DNA from: Pisaster brevispinus
Lineage: Eukaryota > Echinodermata > Asteroidea > Forcipulatida > Asteriidae
Length of the DNA stretch: 64,000 nucleotides
Direction: 5' to 3'
Assembly (NCBI GenBank): GCA_023634235.1
Contig: JAMKCF010000019.1
Span: 4,898,501-4,962,500 of the forward strand
A program made the translations under genes and the position numbers. The notes beneath the pieces are model-generated. The model searched no databases. It saw nothing but the letters and a program-made list of their open reading frames with translations, and was not told the origin of the DNA. Each line of letters starts with the position of its first letter. The stretch's first letter is position 1. This document shows positions 45,481 to 58,969 of this stretch, piece after piece.

Positions 45481-48400
45481 ACTAGACATTAGGTGTTTGT
45501 CCATGACAAACACAAAGCTGTTCCGTTTCTCATTACATTGATTAAACGCTCCAGATGTAGTTCTTGAGATATGGTGTCACTTCCAGTTTACCCGGATGTA
45601 AAGGTCAACATGGGGTTACGGTTAACCATGGCAAATTTGTAACGCCCAAGGAGTGTATAACTGAAAAAAAATTAACAATCGGATCGGTTTTGTAGTTCTT
45701 GAGATATGGTCCCACTTCCGGTTGACCCGGAAGTAAAGGTCAACACGGGTCACGGTATTCCTAGGCTAATCTTCAATGCACAAAAGGTTTATAACTGAAA
45801 TAAAATTGAAAATCGGGTGCGTAGTACTTGAGAGTTGGTCCCACTTCCGGTTGACCCGGAAGTTCAGGTCAATATGGGGTCATGGTAACACAAGGCTAAC
45901 ATTCAATGCCAGGAAGTATATAATTGAAAAAAGTTTGAATATCGGCTGGTACTTCTTGAGATATGGTCCAACTTCCGGTTAAATCGGAAGTTTAGGTCAA
46001 CTTAGGGTCAAGATAACCCAAGGTTAATATTTAATGCCCAATGAGTCTATAACTGAAACAAACTGAAAATTGGCTTTGTAGATCTTGAGATAATGTCCCA
46101 CTTCCGATTGACCCAGAGGTAAAGGTCAACATGGGGTCAGGGTAAGCCTTAGTTCAATCTTTAATGCTCAAAGGATCTATAACTGAAAAGAAATTGAAAA
46201 TCGGTTGTGTAGTTCTGGAGATATGGTCCCACTTCCGGTTGACCCGGAAAAAAGGTCAGCATGGGGTCACGGTTACCAAAGGACAATCTCCAATGCCCAA
46301 GGAGTCTATAACTGAATAAAATTGAAAATCAGTTGTGTAGTTCTTGAGATATGGTCCCACTTCCGATTGACCCCGAAGTAAGGTCAACATGGGGTCACGA
46401 TTTCCCAAGTTCAATCTTCAATGTTCAAAGGATCTAATAACTGAAAAGAAATGGAACATGGGTTGTGTAGTTCTTGAGATATGGTCCCACTTCCGGTTTA
46501 CCCGGAAGTAAAGGTTAACATGGGGTCACGGTAAACCCAAGTTCAATCTTCAATGCTCAATGAGTCTATATCTGAAAAGAACTTGAAATGCACATAATTA
46601 TCGTTTCCAATCAGGCTCGTAGTCTTTGTTATATGAAAACTGTGCTTGAGGTAATAAATGCAAGAAAAATTGAACGCTAGAGGGCGTTCCACAATAATTC
46701 GATTGTGCAGAGCCAAATAATGATGCACTGAAGAGGCAATGTTTTTGATCACAACCGCAGATATGTTAACGTTTTTTTTACTCGAAAATTTGTTATCGAG
46801 GAACATGTCTCACAAGTTAGCATGTATACTAAGCCTGTGACAGTTACACGGTTAACCAACCGATCAACCGGTTAAACGTTTACATTTTTACAGTTCGGAT
46901 AAACGTAAAACAATTCAATCAAAAAGTGCCGCGAAACATTGACTATAATAATTGCCTAGTTACGTCAAGTACACACGCGCACGCTTTTGGTAAGCAGAGC
47001 CTTGTATTTGGGCCTGGGTCTCACAACTTAGCGTATAAAGTGAACTATCCCTCATTTAAACGAATGAGCCCAACTTTTTTGGCTCTGGTTACTGCAGAAA
47101 TCCATCCTTACAGTCACCCATTCCCCGCCTTTTTTGGAAGCGTTGATTTTTTGCGCTATTTGTGTAAGCGAAGAATGCCTAGTTATGTGAAGTACACACG
47201 CGCATAAGCCAAAATTCTCTGCTAACCCCTGAATAACGCTTGACGTAAGCACGGAATTCTCTGCCGTAAGCGTTGATTATTTGCTTTTGGTAAGCAGAGC
47301 CATGTATTTAGGCCTGGGTCTCACAACTTAGCGTATAAAGTGAACTATCCCTCATTTAAACGAATCAATTTCTTGGCTCTGGTTACTGCAGAAATCCATG
47401 CTTAAAGTCACCCATTCTTCGCCTATTTTGGAAGCGTCGAATTTTTGCGCTATTTGTGTAAGTGAAGAATGCCTAGTTACGTGAAGAACACACAAGAAAA
47501 AGACGTAATTCTCTGCTAACCCCTGAAATACGCTTGACGTAAGCACGGAATTCTCTGCTTCCGTAAGCGTCGTTTTTTTGCTTACGGTAAGCAGAGCCAT
47601 GTATTTGGGCCTGGGTCTCACAACTTAGCGTATAAAGTGAACTATCCCTCATTTAAACAAATGAGCCCAATTACATGGCTCTGGTTACTGCTGAAGTCCA
47701 TGCTTACGGTCAACATTCTCCGCTTATTTTGCAAGCATCGAATTTCTGCGCTAGCTGTGTAAGCGAAGAATGCCTAGTTACGTGAAGTACACACGAGAAA
47801 AAGCCGTTATTCTCTGCTAACCGTAAGCACGGAATTCTCTGCTTCCGTAAGCGTTGTTTTTTGCTTACGGTAAGCAGAGTCATGAAATTGGGTCCAGGTC
47901 TCACAAGTTAGTACGTAAACCACACAATACTGTATATCATGAAATAGGTTTCACAATTTAGTACGTAAAGCAATCACACGACAGGTCTCACAATTTAGTA
48001 AGTAAAGCAATCACACCACAGGTCTCACAATAGTAAGTAAAGATTGGTCTATGCTGTTGTATTAAAATCATAATTGTAAAAAAAAAACACTTTTTAATAT
48101 CGTGTATGTTATTTTTGTTGCGATAAAATATTAAATGCGGTATAAGTTAATAACTTAGTACGTAACACGAACTGCCACTCTTATCAAAGAATTATGAATT
48201 TGAAACGAATTATTAATTCAAAACGAATCATTAATCTGTTACTATGCCTGTGTGCTTTCCGCTGATAACATCTCAGTGCATGCCACAATTGCGCTTTAGT
48301 AGCACATAATAATTTTGGGTAGACGATTTAAATTTTGTACTAACATTTGTTGTGTCTTTTTAATACTGAATGTTTTTGTTGGGCTAAAATAGTAAATATT

Positions 48401-49590
48401 GGATAAGACTTTATTATTCATTTTGGCTCTTCATGCACACCCATGAAAAATGTATTTTTTCTTTTCTACACCTTTCCCATTCAGCTACAATTTGAGCCTC
48501 ATTGCAACCCCCAACAGGTTTGTTGTTTGCTACATAGTGATTTCCCGAAGTAATGCATTCGCACAAGAACCTTAAAAACGTGGTTTCAGGCGAATGGGTA
48601 GCCTTGTTTCCTTCATGATTCAGCTTCAAGCAATGCCTTTGCATAAGAAACCTAAAAAATCGTTTTCCGGTGAACGGGACCCAAGCGCAGACAAGTCTGA
48701 CACGCGGGCAACATCGTCCCAACATACGGCGTTCTATTTTCAACGTTCACGCTGAATAACAACAAGATCTGAGCGGACACGTCGCTCTGCGCTGAGAGCA
48801 AGAAAATTCTTCTCGATTCTTGTGAATGAACGTAGACTTGTGTCAGTCGGCGCAGGAATGACTCTTTATAATATACTCTACATACAAAAATCGCACAAAC
48901 ACAGATCATATGGGTCTAAGACTTGATCGAGTTGAAAAAAAAGCAAGCAAGAGCACCGTCAAACTCGTATAGCGCCCTCAATCGTTTAAAATGTTTAAAG
49001 CTTGAGTCCGTTTTTATTTATAAACTCACAGATTATAGGCAAAGTATCCATGGCGTTAAATTTGCCTGAGAATTTGGGTTTTTTCTACTGACAATGTTTT
49101 AATAAGTTTTGAAGCTTTTAAACTGAAAGTCAATAAAATCTTGTTTGTTTTAAGAAAGTTTGTGTAATCTAGGACGTTAAATTTGAGCTTAATTGACAAA
49201 TTATTTTTCTAGAAGTCGGATTTGTTTTCACTTTATCCTGTGTGTTTGTACACAGATACAAAACGCGCAATAAATGACGTCATTGTGACGTCGTCCGTAA
49301 TTTTATGCCGCGATGCACATCTACAGTATTCCAGAAGTCTAAAATCGAAAAAAGTTTGACGATCGGACGTATACTTTTTGAGACATGGCGGTCTAAAGAT
49401 TGGCTAATTAAATATTCATGCCATTATAACTAGGTAAATTAATTAATTAATTTAAGCTAATTACACTTTTCTATAACTGCAAAACCTAAGCTTTTATATG
49501 ATATAGGATTTGACTCTTTTATACTAAGCCAAGTATGACTTTTGGCTTTAACAAAATGCCCTGGTTAAACCTATGGGCTTTTAAGATACA

Positions 49591-49624
<34 letters not shown>
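45481..49624 (+). repeat. Array unit III (long form with 300-bp tandem block)
   Basis: 5' hairpin GTGTTTGTCCATGACAAACAC, about eight 130-bp core repeats (45,590-46,600), then a unique part. It includes GGTTAACCAACCGATCAACC at 46,850 and about three 300-bp tandem repeats at 46,960-47,890 (GGAATTCTCTGC, GGTAAGCAGAGCC, GGGTCTCACAACTTAGCG). A long AT-rich tail follows, with TGACGTCAT at 49,276 and a long AAT run at 49,592-49,624. Open frames inside are not conserved as proteins in unit IV. Confidence 0.8.
46960..47890 (+). repeat. 300-bp tandem repeats within unit III
   Basis: Three copies carrying GTAAGCAGAGCCATGTATTT, GGGCCTGGGTCTCACAACTT and CGAAGAATGCCTAGTTA, ending with GGTCTCACAA words at 47,897-48,030. 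Homologous copies in unit IV lie at 51,475-52,500. Confidence 0.75.
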
Positions 49625-49626
<2 letters not shown>

Positions 49627-52600
49627 TAGACATTAGGTGTTTGTCCATGACAAACACAAAGCTGTTCCGTTTCTAATTACATTGATTAAACGCTCCAGAT
49701 GTAGTTCTTGAGATAGGTGTCACTTCCAGTTTACCCGGAAGTAAAGGTCAACATGGGGTTATGGTTAACCATGGCAAATTTGTAATGCCCAAGGAGTGTA
49801 TAACTGAAAAAAAATTTACAATCGGTTTTGTAGTTCTTGAGATATGATCCCACTTCCGGTTGACCCGGAAGTAAAGGTCAACACGGGTCACGGTAACCCT
49901 AGGCTAATCTTCAATGCACAAAAGGTTTATAATTCTGAAATAAAATTGAAAATCTGGTGCGTAGTACTTGAGAGTTGGTCCCACTTCCGGTTGACCCAGA
50001 AGTTCAGGTCAATATGGGGTCATGGTAACACAAGGCTAACATTCAATGCCAGGAAGAATATAATTGAAAACAGTTTGAATATCGGCTGGTACTTCTTGAG
50101 ATATGGTCCAACTTCCGGTTAAACCGGAAGTTTAGGTCAACTTAGGGTCAAGATAACCCAAGGTTAATATTTAATGCCCAATGAGTCTATAACTGGGGTG
50201 TCGTGGCCGAGCGGGTAAGAGCATCGGACTCAAGTTCTGGTGATTAAGTTATCGGTATGTGGGTTCGAATCCCGGTCGTGGCACTTGTGTCCTTGAGCAA
50301 GACACTTAACCATAATTGCTTCTCTCCACCCAGGGGTAAAATGGGTACCTGTGAGGGCAGAGATGGTTTATGTGAATGATTAGCTTGGAGCGCAGTAAAC
50401 TCGCAGCACCGGCTGTATACTCCCCAGGGAGCTGAGATGGTTTAAGGAATGAAATATATGGCCCAGTGACCAGGGGTAATAATGTCAGAAGCGCTTTGAT
50501 ACGCCCCTCGGGCTGTGATAAAGCGCTATATAAGAATCGGTTATTATTGTTATTAACTGAAACAAATTGAAAATTGGCTTTGAAGATCTTGAGATAATGT
50601 CCCACTTCCGATTGACCCAGAGGTAAAGGTCAACATGGGGTCAGGGTAACCCTTAGTTCAATCTTTAATGCTCAAAGGATCTATAACTGAAAAAAAATTG
50701 AAAATCGGTTGTGTAGTTCTGGAGATATGGTCCCACTTCCGGTTGACCCGGAAAAAAGGTCAGCATGGGGTCACGGTTACCAAAGGACAATCTCCAATGC
50801 CCAAGGAGTCTATAACTGAAAACATTTGAAAATCAGTTGTGTAGTTCTTGAGATATGGTCCCACTTCCGATTGACCCCGAAGTAAAGGTCAACATGGGGT
50901 CACGATTTCCCAAGTTCAATCTTCAATGTTCAAAGGATCTAATAACTGAAAAGAAATGGAACATGGGTTGTGTAGTTCTTGAGATATGGTCCCACTTCCG
51001 ATTGACCCGGAAGTAAAGGTTAACATGGGGTCACGGTAAACCCAAGTTCAATCTTCAATGCTCAATGAGTGTCTATATCTGAAAAGAACTTGAAATGCAC
51101 ATAATTATCGTTTCCAATCAGGCTCGTAGTCTTTGTTATATGAAAACTGTGCTTGAGGTAATAAATACAAGAAACATTGAACGCTAGAGGGCGTTCCACA
51201 ACAATTCGATTGTGCAGAGCCAAATAATGATGCACTGAAGAGGCAATGTTTTTGATCACAACCGCAGATGTGTTAACGTTTCTTTTACTCGAAATTTTGT
51301 TACCGAGGAACATGTCTCACAAGTTAGCATGTATACTAAGCCTGTGACGGTTACACGGTTAACCAACCGATCAACCGGTTAAACGTTTACATTTTTACAG
51401 TTCGGATAAACGTAAAACAATTCAATCAAAAAGTGCAGCGAAACATTGACTATAATAATTGCCTAGTTACGTCAAGTACACACGCGCACAAGCCAAAATT
51501 CTCTGCTAACCCCTGAAATACGCTTGACGTAAGCACGGAATTCTCTGCCGTAAGCGTTGATTATTTGCTTTTGGTAAGCAGAGCCATGTATTTGGGCCTG
51601 GGTCTCACAACTTAGCGTATAAAGTGAACTATCCCTCATTTAAACAAATGAGCCCAATTACATGGCTCTGGTTACTGCTGAATTCCATGCTTACGGTCAA
51701 CATTCTCCGCTTATTTTGCAAGCGTCGAATTTCTGCGCTAGCTGTGTAAGCGAAGAATGCCTAATTAAGTGAAGTACACACGAGAAAAAGACGTAATTCT
51801 CTGCTAACCCCTGAAATACGCTTCACGTAAGCACGGAACTTCCTGCCGTAAGCGTTGATTATTTGCTTTTGGTAAGCAGAGCCATGTATTTGGGCCTGGG
51901 TCTCACAACTTAGCGTATAAAGTGAACTATCCCTCATTTAAACGAATCAATTTCTTGGCTCTGGTTACTGCAGAAATCCATGCTTACAGTCACCCATTCT
52001 CCGCCTATTTTGGAAGCGTCGAATTTTTGCGCTATTTGTGTAAGTGAAGAATGCCTAGTTACGTGAAGTACACACGCGCACCAGCCAAAATTCTCTGCTA
52101 ACCCCTGAAATACGCTTGACGTAAGCACGGAATTCTCTGCCGTAAGCGTTGATTATTTGCTTTTGGTAAGCAGAGCCATGTATTTGGGCCTGGGTCTCAC
52201 AACTTAGCGTATAAAGTGAACTATCCCTCATTTAAACAAATGAGCCCAATTACATGGCTCTGGTTACTGCTGAATTCCATGCTTACGGTCAACATTCTCC
52301 GCTTATTTTGCAAGCGTCGAATTTCTGCGCTAGCTGTGTAAGCGAAGAATACCTAGTTACGTGAAGTACACACAAGAAAAAGACGTAATTCTCTGCTAAC
52401 CCCTGAAATACGCTTGACGTAAGCACGGAATTATCTGCTTCCGTAAGCGTCGTTTTTTTGCTTATGGTAAGCAGAGTCATGAAATTGGGTCCAGGTCTCA
52501 CAAGTTAGTACGCAAACCACACAAGACTGTATATCATGGAATAGGTTTCACAATTTAGTACATAAAGCAATCACACCACAGGTCTCACAAGTTAGTAAAT

Positions 52601-54177
52601 AAAGATTGGTCTATGCTGTTGTATTAAAATCATAATTGTAAAAAAAAAAACTTTTTAATATCGTGTATGTTATTTTTGTTGAGATAAAATATTAAATGCG
52701 GTATAAGTTAATAAGTTGGTACGTAGCATGAACTGCCACTCTTATCAAAGAATTATGAATTCGAAACGAATTATTAATTCAAAACGAATCATTATTCTGT
52801 TACTACGCCTGCTTTCCGCTGATAACATCTCACTCTCAGTGCATGCCACAATTGCGCTTTAGTAGCACATAATAATTTTGGGTAGACGATTTAAATTTTG
52901 TATTAACATATGTTGTGTCTTTTTAATACCGAATGTTTTTGTTGGGCTAAAATAGTAAATATTGGATATGATTTTATTGTTCATTTTGGCTCTTCATGCA
53001 CACCCATGAAAAATGTATGCTTTCTTTTCTACACCTTTCCCCATTCAGCTACAATTCGAGCCTCATTGCAACCCCCAACAGGTTTGTTGTTTGCTACATA
53101 GTGATTTCCCGAAGTAATGCATTCGCACAAGAACCTTAAAACGTGGTTTCAGGCGAATGGGTAGCCTTGTTTCCTTCATGATTCAGCTTCAAGTAATGCC
53201 TTTGCATAAGAAACCTAAAAAATTGTTTTCCGGTGAACGGGACCCAAGCGCAGACAAGTCTGACACGCGGGCAACATCGTTCCAACACACGGCGTTCGAT
53301 TTTCAACGTTCACGCTGAATAACAACAAGATCTGAGCGGACACGTCGCTCTGCGCTGAGAGCAAGAAAATTCTTCTCGATTCTTGTGAATGAACGTAGAC
53401 TTGTGTCAGTCGGCGCAGGAATGACTCTTTATAATATACTCTTCATACAAAAATCGCAAAAACACAGATCATATGGGTTTAAGACTTGATCGAGTTGAAA
53501 AAAGCAAGCAAGAGCACCGTTAAACTCGTATAGCGCCCTCAATCGTTTAAAATGTTTAAAGCTTGAGTCTGTTTTTATTTATAAACTCACAGATTATAGG
53601 CAAAGTACCGATGGCGTTAAATTTGCCTGAGAATTTGTTTTTTTTCTACTGACAGTGTTTTAATAAGTTTTGAAGCTTTTAAACTGAAAGACAATAAAAT
53701 CTTATTTGTATTAAGAAAGTTTGTGTAATCTAGGACGTTAAATTTGAGCTTAATTGACAAATTATTTTTCTAGAAGTCGGATTTGTTTTCACTTTATCCT
53801 GTGTGTTTGTACACAGATACAAAACGCGCAATAAATAACGTCATTGTGACGTCGTCCGTAATTGTATGCCGCGATGCACATCAACAGTATTCCAGAAGTC
53901 TAAAATCGAAAAAAGTTTGACGATCGGACGTATACTTTTTGGGATATGGCGGTCTAAAGATTGGCTAATTAAATATTCATGCCATTATAACTAGGTAAAT
54001 TAATTAATTAATTTAAGCTAATTACACTTTTCTATAACTTCAAAACCTAAGCTTTAATATGATATAGGATTTGACACTTTTATACAAAGCCAAGTATGAC
54101 TTTTGGCTGTAACAAAATTCCCTGGTTAAACCTATGGGCTTTTGAGATACAAAGAATAATAATAATAATAAAAACAA
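49625..54177 (+). repeat. Array unit IV (duplicate of unit III, with SINE)
   Basis: Colinear with unit III across its whole length, including the core repeats, the ACGGTTAACCAACCGATC motif (51,355), 300-bp tandems (51,475-52,500) and AT-rich tail. The clearest difference is a SINE at 50,196-50,553. It ends in AATAATAATAATA. Confidence 0.8.
50196..50553 (+). mobile_element. tRNA-Leu-derived SINE with TAACTG target duplication
   Basis: Head GTCGTGGCCGAGCGGGTAAG ... GGACTCAAGTTCTGGTG ... GGGTTCGAATCCCGG, resembling tRNA-Leu(CAA). The body has CCTTGAGCAAGACACTTAAC, CACCCAGGGGTAAAATGGGT and AAAGCGCTATATAAGAATCG, then a short TTATTATTG tail. TAACTG flanks both sides (50,190-50,195; 50,554-50,559). 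The matching position in unit III (46,057) is uninterrupted. Confidence 0.9.
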
Positions 54178-55140
54178 ACTAGACATGTTGCATTTGTGCA
54201 CAAATGCTGAGCTGTTTCGTCATAACTTTTTCAAATTTCTCAACTGAATTTGAAAGTTTTTTTTGTATTCAAAGTAGTTATGACGTTCAAACCTGTTTAA
54301 AAAAGAATTTGGATTATACCACGTTTTGTAAGCAATTTATGACTAAAAGGTGCAAAAAATTGAAAAAATCTTTAAAAATCATGTGATGACGTCATCATGA
54401 CGTCATTTCAGAATTTACAAGAACTTGCCAATATCCAACAATCTACCAAGTTTCAACATAATCGCACTAATACTTCGGGAGTTATATGACTTTAAAAAAG
54501 GCACCTTTAATGCCGCGTCACGTGACCCCCGATGACGTCATCGGTCTGAAATTTCACACATATGATGGCTGCCTGACGATCAACATGTGTGTAAATTTTG
54601 AAGTGATTACACAAAATTTCACCACACACATCTTCAAAAAGTCCATTTTGATCAGTTTTCAACCTGCCGCTAGAGGGCGCTCTTGTGTATTGTGACGTCA
54701 TCGGTATTTTTTTTAATTACCCACCCTTGCCAGACAATAACGTCGTTGAAAGCAACTTCATAACTATTTTCACTTTTGAATAACGAGGTGCTTCCTGTTT
54801 CGACCGGAAGTAGAGGTCATGTGAGGTCACGCACACTGAATAAAATGAAGACCTAATTTATCCCTATACAATCCCGCAAACAGAAACCTACGGTCTCTTG
54901 TGGCTGATTTGTTACGGATTTTCAAATATTTAAAATATAAACCTTTAAGATGACGTCACGTGACAGGTGATGACGTCATCATGACATCATTGTTTTAAAA
55001 TCATTATTGTACCAATGCCTTTCATCACTGAAAGTTTCATTGCAATTGCTCTTTAGGAACTATGCAAAAGGCCGCTTAGAACGATTTGTGCATTATGTCA
55101 ATGACTTCCTGTGTCTGAAAAATAAAAATAAAAAAAAACA
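54178..55140 (+). repeat. Array unit V (CRE-rich form)
   Basis: ACTAGACATGTTGCATTTGT hairpin, GCTGAGCTGTTTCGTCATAA, then six TGACGTCA palindromes, CACGTGACCCCCGATGACG, CCGCTAGAGGGCGCTC, and one ACTTCCTGTTTCGACCGGAAGT core followed by AGGTCATGTGAGGTCACGCA. No hairpin at its 3' end; runs into unit VI through A-rich DNA. Confidence 0.85.
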
Positions 55141-56389
55141 ACTAGACATATTGCATTTGTGCACAAATGCCGAGCTGTTTCGTCATAACTTTTTCGAATT
55201 ACTCAACTGAATTTGAAAGGGTTTTTTTTTATTCAAAGCAGTTATGACGTATCAAGCCTGTTTAAAAAAGAATTTGGATTATACCACGTTTTGTAAGCAA
55301 TTTATGACTAAAAGGTGCAAAACATAGAAAAAATCATAAAAAATCATGTGATGACGTCATCATGACGTCATTTCAGAATTTACAAGAACTTGCCAATATC
55401 TAACAGCCTACCAAGTTTCAACATGATCGCACTAATACTTCGCGAGATATACGACTTCAAAAAAGGCACCTTTAATGCCGCGTCACGTGACCCCCGATGA
55501 CGTCATCGATCTAAAATTTCACACATATGATGGCTGCCTGACGATCAACATATGTGTAAATTTTGAAGTGATTACACAAAACTTCACCACACACATCTTC
55601 AAAAAGTCCATTTTGAACAGTTTTTAACCTGCCGCTAGAGGGCGCTCGTGTGTATCGTGACGTCATCGGTATTTTTTTTTAAATGCACACTCTTGCCAGA
55701 CACTAACATCGTTGAAAGCATTTTCATAACTTTTAGCACTTTTGAATTACGAGGCACTTCCGGTTTCGACCGGAAGTAGAGGTCATGTGAGGTCACGCAC
55801 ACTGAATAAAATGAAGACCTAATTTATCCCTATACAATCCCGCAAACAAAAATCTACGGTCTCTTGTGGCTGATTTGTTACAGATTTTCAAATATTTAAA
55901 ATAGAAACCTTTAAGATGACGTCACGTGACAGGTGATGACGTCATCATTACGTCATTGTAATATGCAGTGTATTGCACTAATGTCTTTCATCACTGAAAG
56001 TTTCATTGCAATTGCTCATTAGGAACTAGGCAAAATCCCGCATAGAACGAACGTGCGTTATCTCAATGGCTTTTATTACTGAAACAGACAAATAAAAAAA
56101 AAATAAAAAAAAAAAAAAAAAAAATAATAAAAAAAACTTTAACAAAAACAAGAGCTGTTTCGCAGCGCTGCGCTACGAAACAGCTAAAAACAAAAACTTT
56201 AACGAAAACAAGAGCTGTTTCGCTGCGCTTTGCTGCGAAACAGCTAATAAAAATCTTAACAAAAACAATAGCTGTTCCGACCACTACGTCGGAACAGCTA
56301 ATAATAATAATAATAAAAACAAATAAAAATTTTAACAAAAACAATAGCTGTTCCGACCACTACGTCGGAACAGCTAATAATAAAAACAA
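55141..56389 (+). repeat. Array unit VI (CRE-rich form) plus four 3' hairpins
   Basis: Same order of landmarks as unit V, then an A-rich tract and four hairpins at about 56,154, 56,213, 56,270 and 56,346. The first two have the TTTCGC-type stem; the last two have the TTCCGAC ... GTCGGAA stem. Confidence 0.85.
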
Positions 56390-57226
56390 ACTAGACATAT
56401 TGCATTTGTGCACAAATGCCAAGCTGTTTCGCCATAACTTTTTCAAAAAATCATAAAAAATCATGTGATGACGTCATCATGACGTCATTTCAGAATTTAC
56501 AAGAACTTGCCAATATCCAACAAACTACCAAGTTTCAACATGATCGCATTAACACTTAGGGAGATATACGACATTAAAAAAGGCACCTTTAATGCCGCGT
56601 CACGTGACCCCCGATGACGTCATCGATCTGAAATTTCACACATATGATGGCTGCCTGACGATCAACATGTGTGTAAATTTTGAAGTGATTACACAAAATT
56701 TCACCACACACATCTTCAAAAAGTCCATTTTGATAAGTTTTCAACCTGCCGCTAGAGGGCGCTCTTGTGTATTGTGACGTCATCGGTATTTTTTTTTAAT
56801 TACACACCCTTGCCAGACAATAACATCGTTAAAAGCAACTTCATAACTATTTCCACTTTTGAATAACGAGGCGCTTCCGGTTTCGACCGGAAGTAGAGGT
56901 CATGTGAGGTCACGCACACTGAATAAAATGAAGACCTAATTAATCCCTATACAAAACCGCAAACAGAAACCTACGGTCTCTTGTGGCTGATTTGTTACGG
57001 ATTTTCAAATATTTAAGTTAGAAACCTTTAAGATGACGTCATGTGACAGGTGATGACGTCATCACGACCTCATTGTTTTGGGATCATTATTGCACCAATG
57101 CCTTTCATCACTGAAAGTTTCATTGCAATTGCTCTTTAGGAACTATGCAAAAGGCCGCTTAGAACGAACGTGCGTTATGTCAATAGCCTTTTTTACTGAA
57201 ACTGACAAATAAAAAAAATAAAAAAA
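56390..57226 (+). repeat. Array unit VII (CRE-rich, internally deleted)
   Basis: Lacks about 130 bases between TTTTTCAAA and AATCATAAAAAATC that units V, VI and X keep. VIII and IX share the deletion, so these three descend from one deleted copy. No 3' hairpin. Confidence 0.85.
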
Positions 57227-58136
57227 ACTAGACATATTGCATTTGTGCACAAATGCCGAGCTGTTTCGCCATAACTTTTTCAAAAAATCATAAAAAATCA
57301 TGTGATGACGTCATCATGACGTCATTTCAGAATTTACAAGAACTTGCCAATATCCAACAACCTACCAAGTTTCAACATGATCGCACTAACACTTAGGGAG
57401 ATATATACAACATTAAAAAAGGCACCTTTAATGCCGCGTCACGTGACCCCCGATGACGTCATCGATCTGAAATTTCACACATATGATGGCTGCCTGACGA
57501 TCAACATGTGTGTAATTTTTGAAGTGATTACACAAAACTTCACCACACACATCTTCAAAAAGTCCATTTTGATCAGTTTTCAACCTGCCGCTAGAGGGCG
57601 CTCTTGTGTATTGTGACGTCATCGGTAATTTTTTTAATTACCCACCCTTGCCAGACAATAACATCGTTAAAAGCAACTTCATAACTATTTACACTTTTGA
57701 ATAACGAGGCACTTCCTGTTTCGACCGGAAGTAGAGGTCATGTGAGGTCACGCACACTGAATAAAATGAAGACCTAACTTATCCCTATACAATCCCACAA
57801 ACAGAAACCTACGGTCTCTTGTGGCTGATTTGTTACAGATTTTCAAATATTTAAAATATAAACCTTTAAAATGACGTCACGTGACAGGTGATGACGTCAT
57901 CATGACATCATTGTTTTAGGATCATTATTGCACCAATGCCTTTCATCACTGAAAGTTTCATTGCAATTGCTCATTTGGAACTATGCAAAAGGCCGCTTAG
58001 AACGAACGTGTGTTATCTCAATGGCTCTTTTTACTGAAACAGACAAATAAAAAAAGGAAAAAAAAAATAATAACAAAAACTTTAACGAAAACAAGAGCTG
58101 TTTCGCTGCGCTATGCTGCGAAACAGCTAATAATAA
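57227..58136 (+). repeat. Array unit VIII (CRE-rich, internally deleted) plus one hairpin
   Basis: As unit VII, ending with a single hairpin AGCTGTTTCGCTGCGCTATG ... GCGAAACAGCT at 58,096-58,128, followed by TAATAAT before the next unit. Confidence 0.85.
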
Positions 58137-58969
58137 ACTAGATATATTGCATTTGTGCACAAATGCCGAGCTGTTTCGCCATAACTTTTTCAAAAAATCA
58201 TAAAAAATCATGTGATGACGTCATTATGACGTCATTTCAGAATTTACAAGAACTTGCCAATATCCAACAACCTACCAAGTTTCAACATGATCGCACTAAC
58301 ACTTAGGGAGATATATACAACATTAAAAAAGGCACCTTTAATGCCGCGTCACGTGACCCCCGATGACGTCATCGATCTGAAATTTCACACATATGATGGC
58401 TGCCTGACGATCAACATGTGTGTAAATTTTGAAGTGATTACACAAAACTTCACCACACACATCTTCAAAAAGTCCATTTTGATCAGTTTTCAACCTGCCG
58501 CTAGAGGGCGCTCTTGTGTATTGTGACGTCATCGGTAATTTTTTTTAATTACCCACCCTTGCCAGACAATAACATCGTTGAAAGCAACTTCATAACTATT
58601 TACACTTTTGAATTACGAGGCACTTCCTGTTTCGACCGGAAGTAGAGGTCATGTGAGGTCACGCACACTGAATAAAATGAAGACCTAATATATCCCTATA
58701 CAATCCCGCAAACAGAAACCTACGGTCTCTTGTGGCTGATTTGTTACGGATTTTCAAATATTTAAAATAGAAACATTTAAGATGACGTCACGTGACAGGT
58801 GATGACGTCATCATGACATCATTAGTTTTAAAATCATTATTGCACCAATGCCTTTCATCACTGAAAGTTTCATTGCAATTGCTCTTTAGAAACTATGCAA
58901 AAGGCCGCTTAGAACGAACGTGCGTTATGTCAATAGCCTTTTTTACTGAAACTGACAAATAAAAAAAAA
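58137..58969 (+). repeat. Array unit IX (CRE-rich, internally deleted)
   Basis: Starts ACTAGATATATTGCATTTGT, nearly identical to VIII over its length. No 3' hairpin; joins unit X through an A run. Confidence 0.85.

Noticed and set aside
48414..48743. 109-codon minus-strand frame in unit III
   Set aside because: The duplicate in unit IV (about 52,970-53,290) has frame-shifting differences, so it is not maintained as protein.
50196..50290. Functional tRNA-Leu gene
   Set aside because: Followed by a SINE body and flanked by a target-site duplication; the anticodon arm and variable region are irregular.
54486..54701. Repeated 60-90-codon frames in each CRE-rich unit (both strands)
   Set aside because: Present in all units because the units are near-identical; frames begin and end at variable places and show no domain. 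Conservation is of DNA, not protein.
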